A stretch of DNA of 49,377 nucleotides from JAOAIV01 sp038849555 (lineage in GTDB: Archaea > Thermoproteota > Bathyarchaeia > Bathyarchaeales > Bathycorpusculaceae): NCBI GenBank assembly GCA_038849555.1, contig JAWCMT010000008.1:1-49377 (forward strand). The letters are read 5' to 3'. Positions 24,203-33,464 of the stretch are shown here, piece by piece. The notes beneath the pieces were generated by a model. The model saw only the letters and a list, made by a program, of their open reading frames with translations, was not told where the DNA came from and did no database searches. Each line of letters starts with the position of its first letter. Positions within the stretch are counted from its first letter, which is position 1. The translations under genes were made by a program, and so were the position numbers.

Positions 24203-26979
24203 AGTACAAGATAATTTTGCTTGTTGCAATCGCGTTGGTTGCGGTATTAATAGCATCGCTCTACGTGAGAGAATGGTACTCAAGTTTCTTAGAAAAACAG
24301 GGCGCTGAAACTGGCAGCAACGACCCCATGCTCAAGTATGAGTGGCCGCAGCTGCAAGGTGATCCAGCGTTTACGCGGTTCTCCGCTGGACCAGCGCCTG
24401 AGGCGCCTGACGTTTTATGGAAGACGAACATAACTGGTATACAGAGCTATGTAAGCGCGTTTAATGGCAAGGTATTTGTAACCACGAAAACCACGGTTTA
24501 CGCGCTTGATAGGGAAACTGGCGCCATTTTGTGGAGCACTGAGGTTCCCGCGCCTGGAGCGTGGCCAGCAGTCTACAAAATTGATGACACACATCTTGTT
24601 ATCGGCAACAGTAGCCTTGACATAGAAACCGGCCGCATTTTATGGACCAGCCCCGTGTTTTCGTCTAACCCAGCACCGTTTTTTGTTGCCAACGTTTACA
24701 GCCCAGAGGAAAAAATGTTCTACGTTAAGACCGGCTCATATGTTCAAGGCTGGGATTTCTCTAATCCAGACGAGCCGCCTAAGCTGAAGTGGGAAACCTA
24801 TGTTGCCGGCGGCGGCTTGGTCGGCTCTGGCGTAACATACGGCGACGGCAAAGTGTTTCCTGGCGCATATGACCCGCATCAGATGGCGCTTGACGCTAAA
24901 ACAGGCACAGTTCTCTGGGACACGGAGACAAAGACGCCGATGGTTTTCTCCGGCTCGTATTACCAAGGCAGGTTCTTTAGAGGCGGCACACACGATAACA
25001 CGCTGTACTGCTTCAACGCTTCCACGGGAGAGATCATTTGGACTTTTAATCCTCAGACGCCAGACGGCTATTTCTGCATCGGACCCGCTGTCGCATATGG
25101 CATGGTTTACTCGCTTAACAAGGACGGGCACCTGTACGCAATTGACATCGACACAGGCAAGTTAGTGTGGAAGTACAAGGGGCCAGGGCCGTTGATGTTC
25201 CCTGGAAATCCAGTGGTTGCTGACGGCAAAATTTACGCTACAACGGGCCAGACAGCGTCTTATACAGGGCAGGAAAGCGAATCGGAATTCGCCTGCCTTG
25301 ACGCTTTCACGGGACAGCTCATATGGAAATTGCCAATAGAAGCCCATGCACCACGGGAGTCAGTTGCCATCGCATATGGCAATTTGTATCTAATACCTGG
25401 CGATGTGACAACACTGGTGGATGTGGAATCAGGAGAGGAATATGCCACGTTTAATCAGGTTTGGGCAATAGGCACCAGAGACTGGCCCATGTATAGGCAT
25501 GACGCGGCACATAGTGGCGTCGGCCAATCTGGCCCCGCAAATCTGACTTTAAGGTGGAAGTTCGCCACGAATGGCGCGGTGGTTTCTTCGCCAACAGTAG
25601 CGGATGGGCGCGTCTACGTGGGTTCACATGACAAGAACGTCTACTGTCTCAACGCGCGAACGGGCAGTCTCATCTGGAAGTTCAGCACCAACGAGCGCAT
25701 TAAGTCTTCGCCTGCAGTAGCCAGCGGGCGAGTTTATGTAGGCCCAGACGACGGCTACGTCTACTGCCTCGACGCTTATAACGGAAGCCTCATATGGTCA
25801 GCTTATGCAGGCGGCCCCATTCAGGTTAATTTTGGCGCTGCACCAGCGCTGAGGTCATCGCCCACAGTGGTTGATGGCAAGGTGTACGTGGGCTCATTGG
25901 ACAAGAAGGTTTACTGCTTAAACGCGGCAGACGGCAAGGTGCTTTGGACATACGAGACTAAAGGGTACATTACGTCTTCTCCAGCTGTTGCCGACGGCGC
26001 AGTTTACATTGTTGCCGAAGAGCCCAGCGCTGGAGCCCTTTACAAGCTGAACTCGGCTGATGGTAGTTTCATCTGGAAAAAAGAACTGCCCTACGAGACG
26101 ATACTTACTGGGGGCACGGATATGCATGCTTCTCCAACAGTCGCGGCTGGCATGGTCTTTGCCTCTTCCAATGTAAAAGATTACTACGGAATAAACGCTG
26201 AGACGGGCAATGTTGAATGGACATATCGAACGGCAACTGCAGGCGAGTTCATAATTTGCACGCCCGTTTACAATGCTGGAAAACTCTTCATTGTTGACCA
26301 CTTCTCCATAGTGTGCATCGAAGCCAAAACGGGCAGCGCCATCTGGAGCACTTACTTGGGGGAAGAGCTTTATGTTTCTCCGAGCTACGCTGATGGAAAA
26401 CTGTACGTGGTAACAGATCAACGCTCCGTCTATGTGCTAAACGCCACAAACGGCGAGAAAATTTCTGTTTTCAACACCGAATCGAACAGTTGGTGCTCTC
26501 CAACAATATACGAAGGGAGAGTGTACGTGGGAAGTAACGATTGGAACGTCTATTGCCTCGCGGATCAGCCGGCGATAAGCGGCGCCATCACTCTTGAGTT
26601 ATCCAAGACACAGGTTACGGTGGGCGAATCAGTGGCTTGCAAGGGCTATCTCTCCCCTGCCTATCCCAATGCTTCTGTAAAAGTGGCCTTGATTAAGCCA
26701 GATGGGTCTACGACGGAACTGCAAGTTGTAACGTCAAAAATGGGCGTATTCAATTTTACTTGTGTTCCAGACGTGGCTGGAAGATGGACTGTTACCGCCG
26801 AATGGCAGACAGATAAAAGCTATTATACCTCCGCGTATAGCGAAACTGCGTTTATCGAATCCGCAGAGACTACAAAGGGGGAACTACGTTTAGAGGCTAT
26901 TTATTTTGCAGCTGCTGCTTTGGCTGTGATGACCTTCGTCTTAATCGTGTACGCTTATGCCCGACGGCCTAAGAAATGA
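24199..26979 (+). CDS. Secreted PQQ-type beta-propeller protein, membrane-anchored at the C-terminus
   Basis: 926 residues. An N-terminal hydrophobic segment (residues 4-23) exports the protein. Then come at least 12-14 propeller blades with the repeat 'DGxVYVGSxDxxVYCLNAxTGxxIW', in two groups split near residue 425-445 by a RDWPMYRHDAAHSG segment. Such segments open PQQ-like propellers, so this is a double propeller. An Ig-like domain follows (about 790-895), and a single membrane helix ends in RRPKK. True PQQ dehydrogenases have extra catalytic residues that I cannot place, so a structural or binding role (like BamB-type propellers) is more likely. A short overlapping upstream frame may control translation. 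Confidence 0.85.
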   Translation: MKYKIILLVAIALVAVLIASLYVREWYSSFLEKQGAETGSNDPMLKYEWPQLQGDPAFTRFSAGPAPEAPDVLWKTNITGIQSYVSAFNGKVFVTTKTTVYALDRETGAILWSTEVPAPGAWPAVYKIDDTHLVIGNSSLDIETGRILWTSPVFSSNPAPFFVANVYSPEEKMFYVKTGSYVQGWDFSNPDEPPKLKWETYVAGGGLVGSGVTYGDGKVFPGAYDPHQMALDAKTGTVLWDTETKTPMVFSGSYYQGRFFRGGTHDNTLYCFNASTGEIIWTFNPQTPDGYFCIGPAVAYGMVYSLNKDGHLYAIDIDTGKLVWKYKGPGPLMFPGNPVVADGKIYATTGQTASYTGQESESEFACLDAFTGQLIWKLPIEAHAPRESVAIAYGNLYLIPGDVTTLVDVESGEEYATFNQVWAIGTRDWPMYRHDAAHSGVGQSGPANLTLRWKFATNGAVVSSPTVADGRVYVGSHDKNVYCLNARTGSLIWKFSTNERIKSSPAVASGRVYVGPDDGYVYCLDAYNGSLIWSAYAGGPIQVNFGAAPALRSSPTVVDGKVYVGSLDKKVYCLNAADGKVLWTYETKGYITSSPAVADGAVYIVAEEPSAGALYKLNSADGSFIWKKELPYETILTGGTDMHASPTVAAGMVFASSNVKDYYGINAETGNVEWTYRTATAGEFIICTPVYNAGKLFIVDHFSIVCIEAKTGSAIWSTYLGEELYVSPSYADGKLYVVTDQRSVYVLNATNGEKISVFNTESNSWCSPTIYEGRVYVGSNDWNVYCLADQPAISGAITLELSKTQVTVGESVACKGYLSPAYPNASVKVALIKPDGSTTELQVVTSKMGVFNFTCVPDVAGRWTVTAEWQTDKSYYTSAYSETAFIESAETTKGELRLEAIYFAAAALAVMTFVLIVYAYARRPKK

Positions 26980-27121
26980 TTTTGTCCTCTTCTCCCTATT
27001 GCCGACGTCACTCTTTTCAGAATCATTTTACGGAGGATGGCACATGCCATATCCCAAAAATTTTAACACGCTGCGTGAAACATAAGCACTGTGAAAGGGT
27101 GATGCTGTAACGTCGGCGGAT

Positions 27122-28672
27122 TTGGCTTTAATGGACGGAAACATTTTAACCATGACCACGGCAAAGCCCCATGCGGAAGCAGTTGCCATCAAAGATGGCA
27201 GAATCCTCAGGGTAGGCACAAACGAGGAAATCAGCCAGCTTGTTGGGCAGAACACGCAAGTTATCCATTTGAGAGGGAAAACGGTTGTTCCAGGCTTCAT
27301 AGATGCACACATTCACGTGGCTGACTTTGGAAGACTCTTAAGCTGGGTGGAGCTGGATGCCGTAAAATCTGTTGAAGAGTTACAGCTTATTTTAAAAAAG
27401 CGGGTAGAGCACACGCCAAAGGGGAGATGGATAATAGGTCGAGGCTGGGATCAAACTTGTTTTTCGGAGCAACGGTTCCCCACGCGTTTTGATCTCGACA
27501 TGGTTTCTCCAGATAATCCCGTGATTTTTTACCACAAGCTAGGACGGCTATGCGTTGTGAACAGCAAAGCGCTAGAATTAGCTGGCGTAACATCGGAGAC
27601 AAGCGCGCCTCTGGGAGGCTACATCGACAAGGACGAAGAGACAGGTGAGCTAACAGGTATTTTGCGGGAAAACGCCACAGGACTCGTGTGGAAGGCTGTT
27701 CCAGAACCCAGCGAAGAAGAGCTGGCGGAGGCGGCGGAGCTGGCGTGCAGGAAAATAGTGGAAGCAGGCGTTACCAGTGTGCATTGGATAGTTTTGTCTT
27801 CGGCGGAGCTTTCGGTGATGCAGAAACTTGCGCGAAACAGGCTGCCATTAAGAGTTTACGTTATTATTCCCGCGAATCTATTAGAGCACATAGCGAATTT
27901 CAAAACGAATGATACCTTGGCATTAAGAATCGGCGGTGCAATGATCGCTGTAGACGGCTATTTAGCAGCAAAAACCGCTGCGCTTTTTGAGCCCTACAGT
28001 GATGAATCTGAAGCAAGCGGAGACATGCTCTGCACAATAGACGAGATAGCAGCTGTCGCATCCAAAATTCTCAAAATGAATCTTCAGCTGGTCCTACAGG
28101 CCATGGGGGACAGGGCGGTGGACGCAGCGTTAACCGTGATTGAACGGATTTCAGAGGAAATGCAGCCGAGGCGAATCCGCATTGAGCACGCTGCATTGCT
28201 TAACAAAGAGCTAATCGACCGCATGAAAAAGCTGGACGCCATCGTTTCTGTGCAGCCGCTGGTTATTGCCTCCGAGTTTTCAGTGTGGTCAGCCGTGGAG
28301 CGCTTAGGCATTGAACGGGCAAGGTGGCTTTATCCGCTTAAGTCGCTTCTCAAAAGCGGCATATGCGTCATCGGCGGCTCGGACTGCCCTATGGAGCCAT
28401 TGAATCCCTTGATGGGCATTCAAGCTGCTGTTACGCGAGAATTTTTCCCTGAAGAGGAGATAACAGTTGACGAAGCCTTACGCATGTATACGGTTGACGC
28501 TGCGTACTCAGCTGGCGAGGAAAAGCTCAAGGGGTCAATTGAAAAAGGCAAATTAGCGGACCTTACAGTTCTCTCACATGATCCGAGGAAGGTGAATTCA
28601 GCCGCAATCGGGGACATCTCTGTGGAGATAACCATTATAGGTGGAAAAATTCTTTTCTCCAAAATTAAATGA
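27122..28672 (+). CDS. YtcJ-like metal-dependent amidohydrolase
   Basis: 516 residues of the amidohydrolase superfamily, YtcJ/exoenzyme-regulatory type. The metal-binding motif DAHIHV (about residues 61-66), then GRGWDQ, the EHAALL His and GGSDCPMEPLNP near the end are all seen. The C-terminal KGSIEKGKLADLTVLSHDP is the usual beta-sandwich closure. Substrates of this family are amides, formamides or carbamates and are unknown here. The start is unclear: TTG 27122 and ATG 27131 are in frame. Similarity to family N-termini continues upstream (SADLALMDGN) into a stretch with no ordinary start codon before the TGA at 27092-27094. A ribosome-like AAGGGTGAT lies near 27096. The cytosolic location is inferred from the lack of a signal peptide. 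Confidence 0.88.
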   Translation: MALMDGNILTMTTAKPHAEAVAIKDGRILRVGTNEEISQLVGQNTQVIHLRGKTVVPGFIDAHIHVADFGRLLSWVELDAVKSVEELQLILKKRVEHTPKGRWIIGRGWDQTCFSEQRFPTRFDLDMVSPDNPVIFYHKLGRLCVVNSKALELAGVTSETSAPLGGYIDKDEETGELTGILRENATGLVWKAVPEPSEEELAEAAELACRKIVEAGVTSVHWIVLSSAELSVMQKLARNRLPLRVYVIIPANLLEHIANFKTNDTLALRIGGAMIAVDGYLAAKTAALFEPYSDESEASGDMLCTIDEIAAVASKILKMNLQLVLQAMGDRAVDAALTVIERISEEMQPRRIRIEHAALLNKELIDRMKKLDAIVSVQPLVIASEFSVWSAVERLGIERARWLYPLKSLLKSGICVIGGSDCPMEPLNPLMGIQAAVTREFFPEEEITVDEALRMYTVDAAYSAGEEKLKGSIEKGKLADLTVLSHDPRKVNSAAIGDISVEITIIGGKILFSKIK

Positions 28673-28799
28673 TGAAAAATACGCCGTTTGCTTTATAGAA
28701 ATCTTTTTATTTTAAAGCTTCATCTAAGGCACGCATACCTTTAATTTCAAGTGCAACAACTCGCTTATTCAACATAATATTAATTCTATTAACCTAAAG

Positions 28800-28825
28800 T
28801 TTATATACTTGGATGGATTATCCAT
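28800..28825 (+). promoter_or_regulatory. TATA box with an adjacent perfect palindrome (operator-like)
   Basis: TTTATATAC at 28800-28808 is a good TATA box. ATGGATTATCCAT at 28813-28825 is a perfect 13-bp palindrome (6-bp arms, one central base), placed between the TATA box and the expected start site near 28830. A related half-site, ATAATCCAT, occurs at 28845-28853. The first thing downstream on this strand is the hairpin-forming stretch, not a known gene. Confidence 0.5.
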
Positions 28826-28873
28826 AAAACAAATAGCATAAAAAATAATCCATGCTACCACAGCAAAAAAGAA

Positions 28874-28975
28874 AGGGGCTGATAGGGCTTTGGATTTAAA
28901 TTCAACTGCAGCAACAGCAGATTGCAATTCTTCTATTCTCCTTTAGTTTGGGTTCCAAAGCCCCAGCAAACCCCT
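28874..28975 (+). ncRNA. Possible structured small RNA or micro-ORF transcript
   Basis: GGGCTTTGGA (28885-28894) pairs perfectly with TCCAAAGCCC (28954-28963). Outside it, AGGGG(CT) (28874-28880) can pair with (AG)...CCCCT (28965-28975), giving an extended stem around a loop of about 60 nt. Inside the loop is a TTG-started 18-codon frame (28890-28946, stop TAG). The stretch follows a TATA box by about 70 nt. Nothing matches a named RNA family that I know. The rest of the 28673-29054 gap is AT-rich with no gene. Confidence 0.35.
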
Positions 28976-29054
28976 ATTCATTTCGCCCTTATAGCTATAA
29001 ACTGCACCAAGCAACAAGTCTACTTACCATAAAAAATTGTGAAAGGCACCTGTA

Positions 29055-29759
29055 CTACTTAGGTTGCAAAAATGCCTCTTTAATATCCATGTAGAGCCAG
29101 TTTCTTTTCCAGTGCTTCGCCTTCTCCTTAAACTTCTTTTTCTCGAACTTGCCGATTTCTATGCGCTCCCTAAAAAGCGGCGCATCAAGCACCATGGTAT
29201 GAAAGCCTCTGCCATCCTCGCTGCAAACGTCTATCCCCTGCTTGTCCGCCAGCGCCTTCAACTCTTTAATGGCGGATTCATCGAGCACACGACCTAGCCA
29301 CTCCTCACCAAAATGATCTAAATTAATACAGTTCATTAATGGCCTTATTCCTGCAGCGATCTCCTCAGCCAATATATCATAAGTGCTTCTGGACGGATTC
29401 TCGTTAGGCATAATTAGCTTCATGCCCAGCTGCTCGCACATGGCATCATAGTAGGTCTGATGGACTTGAGCGCAGCCGGCACCTACAATGTCACCTGTGA
29501 CAAAGCCGTCCACGCCTTCTTGACGGTTAAGCCGCGCAAGCGTTGCGAGAATATCCTCGTATGAACGTTTAATCTTAACTTTCAAGTGTGGAATCCCCAT
29601 AGTTTTGGATTGCAACTCCATCAAGGGAATACTGTGAAAAACGTATGGCTCCTTGTAAATGTAAGAGAGCAAATAGGCAACTTCATGACCTTGCTTAATC
29701 ACTTTATGAAGCGCCAAGCAGCACTCTTTGCCGCCGCTCCAGTGAACAACAAGCCTCAT
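29055..29759 (-). CDS. Dph6-like ATP-dependent ligase (diphthine-ammonia ligase family)
   Basis: About 234 residues from the ATG at 29759, where the PP-loop begins: MRLVVHWSGGKECCLAL. The SGGK(D/E) motif marks the N-type ATP pyrophosphatase fold. DGFVTGDIVG and the later GIRPLMNCIN / AIKELKALADKQGIDVCSEDGRGFHTMV pattern agree with the MJ0570/Dph6 group, which amidates diphthine on elongation factor 2 in the last step of diphthamide synthesis. The frame extends to 29801, but those extra residues are not conserved-looking. The Asp of SGGKDS is Glu here, and the Ser after it is Cys. Other members of this group have unknown substrates, so the assignment is to the family only. Confidence 0.8.
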   Translation of the reverse strand: MRLVVHWSGGKECCLALHKVIKQGHEVAYLLSYIYKEPYVFHSIPLMELQSKTMGIPHLKVKIKRSYEDILATLARLNRQEGVDGFVTGDIVGAGCAQVHQTYYDAMCEQLGMKLIMPNENPSRSTYDILAEEIAAGIRPLMNCINLDHFGEEWLGRVLDESAIKELKALADKQGIDVCSEDGRGFHTMVLDAPLFRERIEIGKFEKKKFKEKAKHWKRNWLYMDIKEAFLQPK

Positions 29760-30007
29760 TAAATCGCATCCAACGAGTAAAATGGTTGGAGTAAAAGACA
29801 ATTAAAGCTTCTGTTATTCACAGAGATTTCAACCGCTACAGCATAAAAAGCAAGTGGCACAGCGCTAACTGCGTCCAGTCCAGTGCTTCTCTGCAAGCCT
29901 TTTCTGGCAGCAATGTTTTTTTACTCTGCTAAGCTTGAAAGTTTATGCGAAACATTTAAGCACTCAGCGTCTTGTATTCTCGAAAGAACCTCATTCAGTG
30001 AAAAAAG

Positions 30008-31393
30008 ATGAAGCCGCACATAACCCTCGTGAACCCGCCCACACCAAGCGGATCCACTGGGCATTTACCCTTCGCCCTTCTAGGCTTAGGCTATTTGGCA
30101 GCTGTTTTAGAAAAAAACCAATACGAAGTGGACGTGATTGATTGCCAAGTGCTTAAACTTTCAACTGACGGATTCAAAAGTGAAATCGAGAAGCGCAGGC
30201 CCGACATAGTCGGCATCACGTCGACTACGCTCACGTACAAATCGGGGCTGCAGATGGCAAAGATAGCCAAAGAAGTCCATCCAAACTGCCTGACCATTAT
30301 GGGTGGGCCGCATGTCACTTTCTGGGATGACAAGGCGCTGCAGGAATGCCCAGAGCTGGACGTTATCGTAAGAAGAGAAGGCGAGATCACTCTGCTGGAG
30401 CTGGCACAGCGGGTAGAAGCAGGCAAGAGCTTCCATGATGTGCTAGGCATAACTTACCGCAAAAACGGGCAAGCCGTGCGAAACCCAGACAGACCCTACA
30501 TAGAAGATTTAGACTCTTTGCCCTTTCCTGCAAGGCACCTATGGCCCATGGAGCGCCTTCGCGAGTATGAGGATGTTCTCTATTTGGCGGCAAGCCGTGG
30601 CTGCACCTTCTGGTGTGAGTTCTGCGCAACTGTCCGCATGCACGGCCGCAAGTTTCGAATGCGCAGCCCCAAAAATATTGTTGACGAGCTAGAGTTTCTT
30701 AACAAAACTTACGGCGTGAGCAAGTTCACATTCTGCGATGACGCATTTACAGTTGACCAAGCTAGAACAGAAGCGCTATGCCGAGAAATCGTAAACCGCA
30801 AACTGAAAATTCAATGGAACTGCGGAACACGCGTTGACATGATCACGAAAGAGTTGCTCGCAAAGATGAAGGAAGCAGGCTGCATCTCCGTGTGGTTCGG
30901 AGTCGAATCCGGCTCCCAACATGTTCTTGATGCCATGAAAAAGGGAATTTCCACAGAGCAGACAATCAAAGTTTTAGGCTGGGTGCGCGAGTTAGGGCTG
31001 AAGCCGGTGCCCAACGTCATTTTGGGCTTTCCAGGCGAAACCAAGAAATCAGCTTGGGAAACCATAAAATTCGTGGAGAAAATAAGTCCAGATGCGCTGG
31101 GCTTCTACAATATAGCTACGCCTTTCCCTGGAACGCCCCTTTATGATTTGGTCAAAGAGAAAGGTTGGCTGAAAGTAACCGACTTCGACAAGTATGACAC
31201 GGCAACACCAATTTTTGAAACGCCATGGCTGAGCATGAAAGAGCTTAGGAATTTACGTTTACAAGCTTTCCATCACTTCTATCTACGCCCCGCCTACTTC
31301 CTAGATAAGAGCCGAAGATTCAAACTTTCAACAGCAATAACTGTGCTAGTAAACCTTATTGGATACATGAAATTGAAACTTGGCATCGGCTAA
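30008..31393 (+). CDS. B12-binding-domain radical SAM enzyme 3
   Basis: 461 residues. The cobalamin domain (1-170) has LGLGYLAAVLEKNQYEV and LTIMGGPHVTFW. The cluster Cys are 199, 203 and 206 (CTFWCEFC). FCDDAFTVD, FGVESGSQ and LGFPGET follow in the same places as in the paralogue at 21261-22670. The gene is alone on its strand between the Dph6-like gene (divergent) and the glycosidase-like gene (convergent). A possible partner is not evident. The ATG at 30008 follows an A-rich stretch without a clear ribosome site, so translation may be leaderless. Confidence 0.88.
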   Translation: MKPHITLVNPPTPSGSTGHLPFALLGLGYLAAVLEKNQYEVDVIDCQVLKLSTDGFKSEIEKRRPDIVGITSTTLTYKSGLQMAKIAKEVHPNCLTIMGGPHVTFWDDKALQECPELDVIVRREGEITLLELAQRVEAGKSFHDVLGITYRKNGQAVRNPDRPYIEDLDSLPFPARHLWPMERLREYEDVLYLAASRGCTFWCEFCATVRMHGRKFRMRSPKNIVDELEFLNKTYGVSKFTFCDDAFTVDQARTEALCREIVNRKLKIQWNCGTRVDMITKELLAKMKEAGCISVWFGVESGSQHVLDAMKKGISTEQTIKVLGWVRELGLKPVPNVILGFPGETKKSAWETIKFVEKISPDALGFYNIATPFPGTPLYDLVKEKGWLKVTDFDKYDTATPIFETPWLSMKELRNLRLQAFHHFYLRPAYFLDKSRRFKLSTAITVLVNLIGYMKLKLGIG

Positions 31394-31462
31394 GATGACT
31401 CTGATGCCAAATTAATTGGATTTTGGCGCTCACGAAAAGGGCTAAACTAAGGAATAAAGAGG

Positions 31463-32362
31463 TTAGAAGAGTTTTTCCCATCGGTTAAAGAGCTCGAGCA
31501 CTTCGTCTCCACCGTAGCCTTCAAGCTCTTTACGCCATTCTTTGTCCTCGACAACTTTCTTCTGGAACTCTCTTATCCACTGCGCCTTCTCGGCTAGGAA
31601 GATTATGCCGTCAATGCCTGTTCTTGCTGCGCGAGTAGCCACAGTCATAATTTGCCTATGCGGCGCCACGGTTTCCCATGTTTCGCCGGGACCGCGCACG
31701 TAAAAGTTAACGAACATAGGCTTCTTCAGAATACTCTTAAACGCTCTGGCTATTGTTTCCCAGTACCATGGCGTCGGGTAAGCCTTTGAGAACATTGGAA
31801 CAACAAAGTAGTCAGCGTATTTCGCCATAGCGTCAAAGTCATAGCCAAACCGCACCTTACCCAAAACTGGGTCAGGGAGGCAGTTCACGAACAAGGGCTT
31901 GTCAACCACGCGCTCGCGAACTTCAGCTAAAAACTCAACCACGGTTTTAGCGCGCCAATCAACCCAGTTTAGCCCGCTTTTCCGCCAAAGCTCTACACAT
32001 CTTGGGCAAGTGCAGAACGCGTGCTCCGCGAAGTGCTGGCTACTGATGCTTATTCCAGGCGTTTTCTTTGCGCATTCCTCTATTAGTTTTAGGTTGTACT
32101 CGCGAACTTCAGGATTGGTCATGCATAGGACATCCCAGCGCAAGTTGAACTTCTTATTTGAGCGGAACGCTGGTCCATCTGCGCTTACGGAAATCCATTC
32201 GGGATGCTGCGCTGCCAACGCGTTGTCGCCGAAAACTGCAATGTTAGTGTACATCTGAGGGTTCGGCTTGCCCACTGTTCCTGATTCAGGTTTGATGCGG
32301 TAGAAGTTCATGTCGAAACCTTCAGCAGGTTCCGGTTGATAAAGAAATGTTGCAAACTTCAA
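31463..32362 (-). CDS. Glycoside-hydrolase-like TIM-barrel protein, paralogue 1
   Basis: 299 residues, no signal peptide. The order of parts fits hypothetical glycosidase barrels: EPAEGFDMNFY near the start, PAFRSNKKFNLRWDVLCMTNPEVREYN (strand 3 region), ISISSQHFAEHAFCTCPRCVELWRKSGLNW with a CxCPxC pair, and a later LFVNCLPDPV. The CxCPxC plus ELWRKSG segment is shared word for word with the paralogue at 33465-34349. Acidic catalytic residues cannot be named. The start is TTG 32362 with GGTGTGAG upstream. It lies downstream of cbiZ on the same strand with a gap of 96 bp, which suggests a link to corrinoid or sugar salvage. Confidence 0.6.
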   Translation of the reverse strand: MKFATFLYQPEPAEGFDMNFYRIKPESGTVGKPNPQMYTNIAVFGDNALAAQHPEWISVSADGPAFRSNKKFNLRWDVLCMTNPEVREYNLKLIEECAKKTPGISISSQHFAEHAFCTCPRCVELWRKSGLNWVDWRAKTVVEFLAEVRERVVDKPLFVNCLPDPVLGKVRFGYDFDAMAKYADYFVVPMFSKAYPTPWYWETIARAFKSILKKPMFVNFYVRGPGETWETVAPHRQIMTVATRAARTGIDGIIFLAEKAQWIREFQKKVVEDKEWRKELEGYGGDEVLELFNRWEKLF

Positions 32363-32458
32363 CTGATTCTCACACCATTATCATAATGATTTTTGTAGAC
32401 GGAATGAATGGCAACTTATTTAAGTTTTTCAGTTTCCCTCTGCAAGGGGCGCTTCCAA

Positions 32459-33181
32459 CTATTTTTTATTGCAATATTTGTTAGCCTTCATAAGGGTTTC
32501 TTTTACGGCTTTCCTGGTGCAGTAGCCAACGAGCTGCCCAAGTTTTGAGGCGGGTCCCCCATAAATGATTGGTGCGCCACGACCTGTTTTCGCCACGATT
32601 ATAGCGTCAGTGATTGTTCCGGTGGCTAAATCGCCCGAGTATCGGCTTCTGATGCCCAGTTCCCACATAGCCGCAGATTTTGCTTCGGTTGCAGTGATCA
32701 CGGTGCTGACAAGGCAGCTTTCAGTCGGATTTCCATCGATCAGTATCATAATGTTTATTGTACCTGTTATTTCCTCGACATTTATGGGTTCGCCGGCAGT
32801 TTCAGCATGAGAGCACGTCTCACCTTTAGGGTCTACAGCAGTAGCAACGACGCTTACGGAGAGTTCACCATCATTTTTTGAGGCAAAGGCGAACTTGTCG
32901 ACTGCCGCAGCGGTTATCATCCCAACGAAGTCTTCTTGGAGCCCGAGTTTTTTTGCTGATTCCAAAATAAATTTCTGAGGGTCAGCGTGCAGTTGCTTAT
33001 CGCTGAAGTCTTCTGTCGCTTGCACGTTAAGTATGGCTTTAGCTTTTTTGAAGCCGCCGTTATATATGGCGGAACTGACTGTGCTTAGATCAATGTCGGA
33101 TAATATGGCTAATATGTTATCTTTTAAGATGAGTTTTCCACAGTTGCCGAAGAGTCCGATTTGTTTCGTGATATCATCCAC
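32459..33181 (-). CDS. cbiZ: Adenosylcobinamide amidohydrolase
   Basis: 240 residues. CbiZ cleaves the aminopropanol side chain from (adenosyl)cobinamide or pseudocobamides to give cobyric acid for rebuilding, allowing archaea to use scavenged corrinoids. Family features seen: VSSAIYNGGFKKAKAILNVQ near the start, a central AAVDKFAF region, INIMILIDGNPTESCLVSTVITATEAKSAAMWELG, and the GDLATGTITDAIIVA motif. GTG 33181 is the start, 5 bp after the stop of the ferredoxin gene, so the two are co-transcribed. CbiB, encoded at 6911-7888, performs the rebuilding step. Confidence 0.92.
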   Translation of the reverse strand: MDDITKQIGLFGNCGKLILKDNILAILSDIDLSTVSSAIYNGGFKKAKAILNVQATEDFSDKQLHADPQKFILESAKKLGLQEDFVGMITAAAVDKFAFASKNDGELSVSVVATAVDPKGETCSHAETAGEPINVEEITGTINIMILIDGNPTESCLVSTVITATEAKSAAMWELGIRSRYSGDLATGTITDAIIVAKTGRGAPIIYGGPASKLGQLVGYCTRKAVKETLMKANKYCNKK

Positions 33182-33186
33182 CTACA

Positions 33187-33402
33187 TCATTTGTTTTTGT
33201 TATCGTAATTTATGTTAATCGCTTGTAGAGGGCATAGATGTGCACAGACGCCGCATCGGTTGCAAGATGCCTCATCGGTTATTTGTGGTTTGCCGTCTGC
33301 ACCTTTTTCCAAAACACCTAATGGGCAAACACCAACGCAGATAAGCGCAGAGCATGGAGAGCATTTTACGTAATCAATGATGATTGGATTGTGTTTACCC
33401 AT
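33187..33402 (-). CDS. Small 2[4Fe-4S] ferredoxin-like protein upstream of cbiZ
   Basis: 71 residues. Cys47, 50, 53 and 57 form a standard CxxCxxCxxxCP cluster site. The first set, Cys14, 17, 22 and 26, has a two-residue insertion between its second and third Cys (SALI), unlike ordinary ferredoxins. The N-terminus (NPIIIDYVKC) and ACNRCGVCAHLCP-like end resemble ferredoxin subunits of oxidoreductases. It may donate electrons for corrinoid reduction, given coupling to cbiZ; this is inference. A TATA-like TTATTTAA about 22 nt before the ATG suggests a leaderless mRNA. Confidence 0.8.
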   Translation of the reverse strand: MGKHNPIIIDYVKCSPCSALICVGVCPLGVLEKGADGKPQITDEASCNRCGVCAHLCPLQAININYDNKNK

Positions 33403-33464
33403 CTTGAGTCAACAATTAAATAAGTCGCTTGAATATATCTGTTGCGCGCTAAGGGTTGTTAAGC
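33403..33464. promoter_or_regulatory. Compact divergent promoter between ferredoxin-cbiZ and the second barrel gene
   Basis: Within 62 bp there are two TATA-like boxes: ATTAAATAAG (33414-33423; read on the minus strand for ferredoxin-cbiZ) and GAATATATCT (33431-33440; plus strand for the barrel gene). AAGGG at 33451-33455 is the ribosome site of the plus-strand gene. The close spacing implies joint regulation. Confidence 0.5.
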
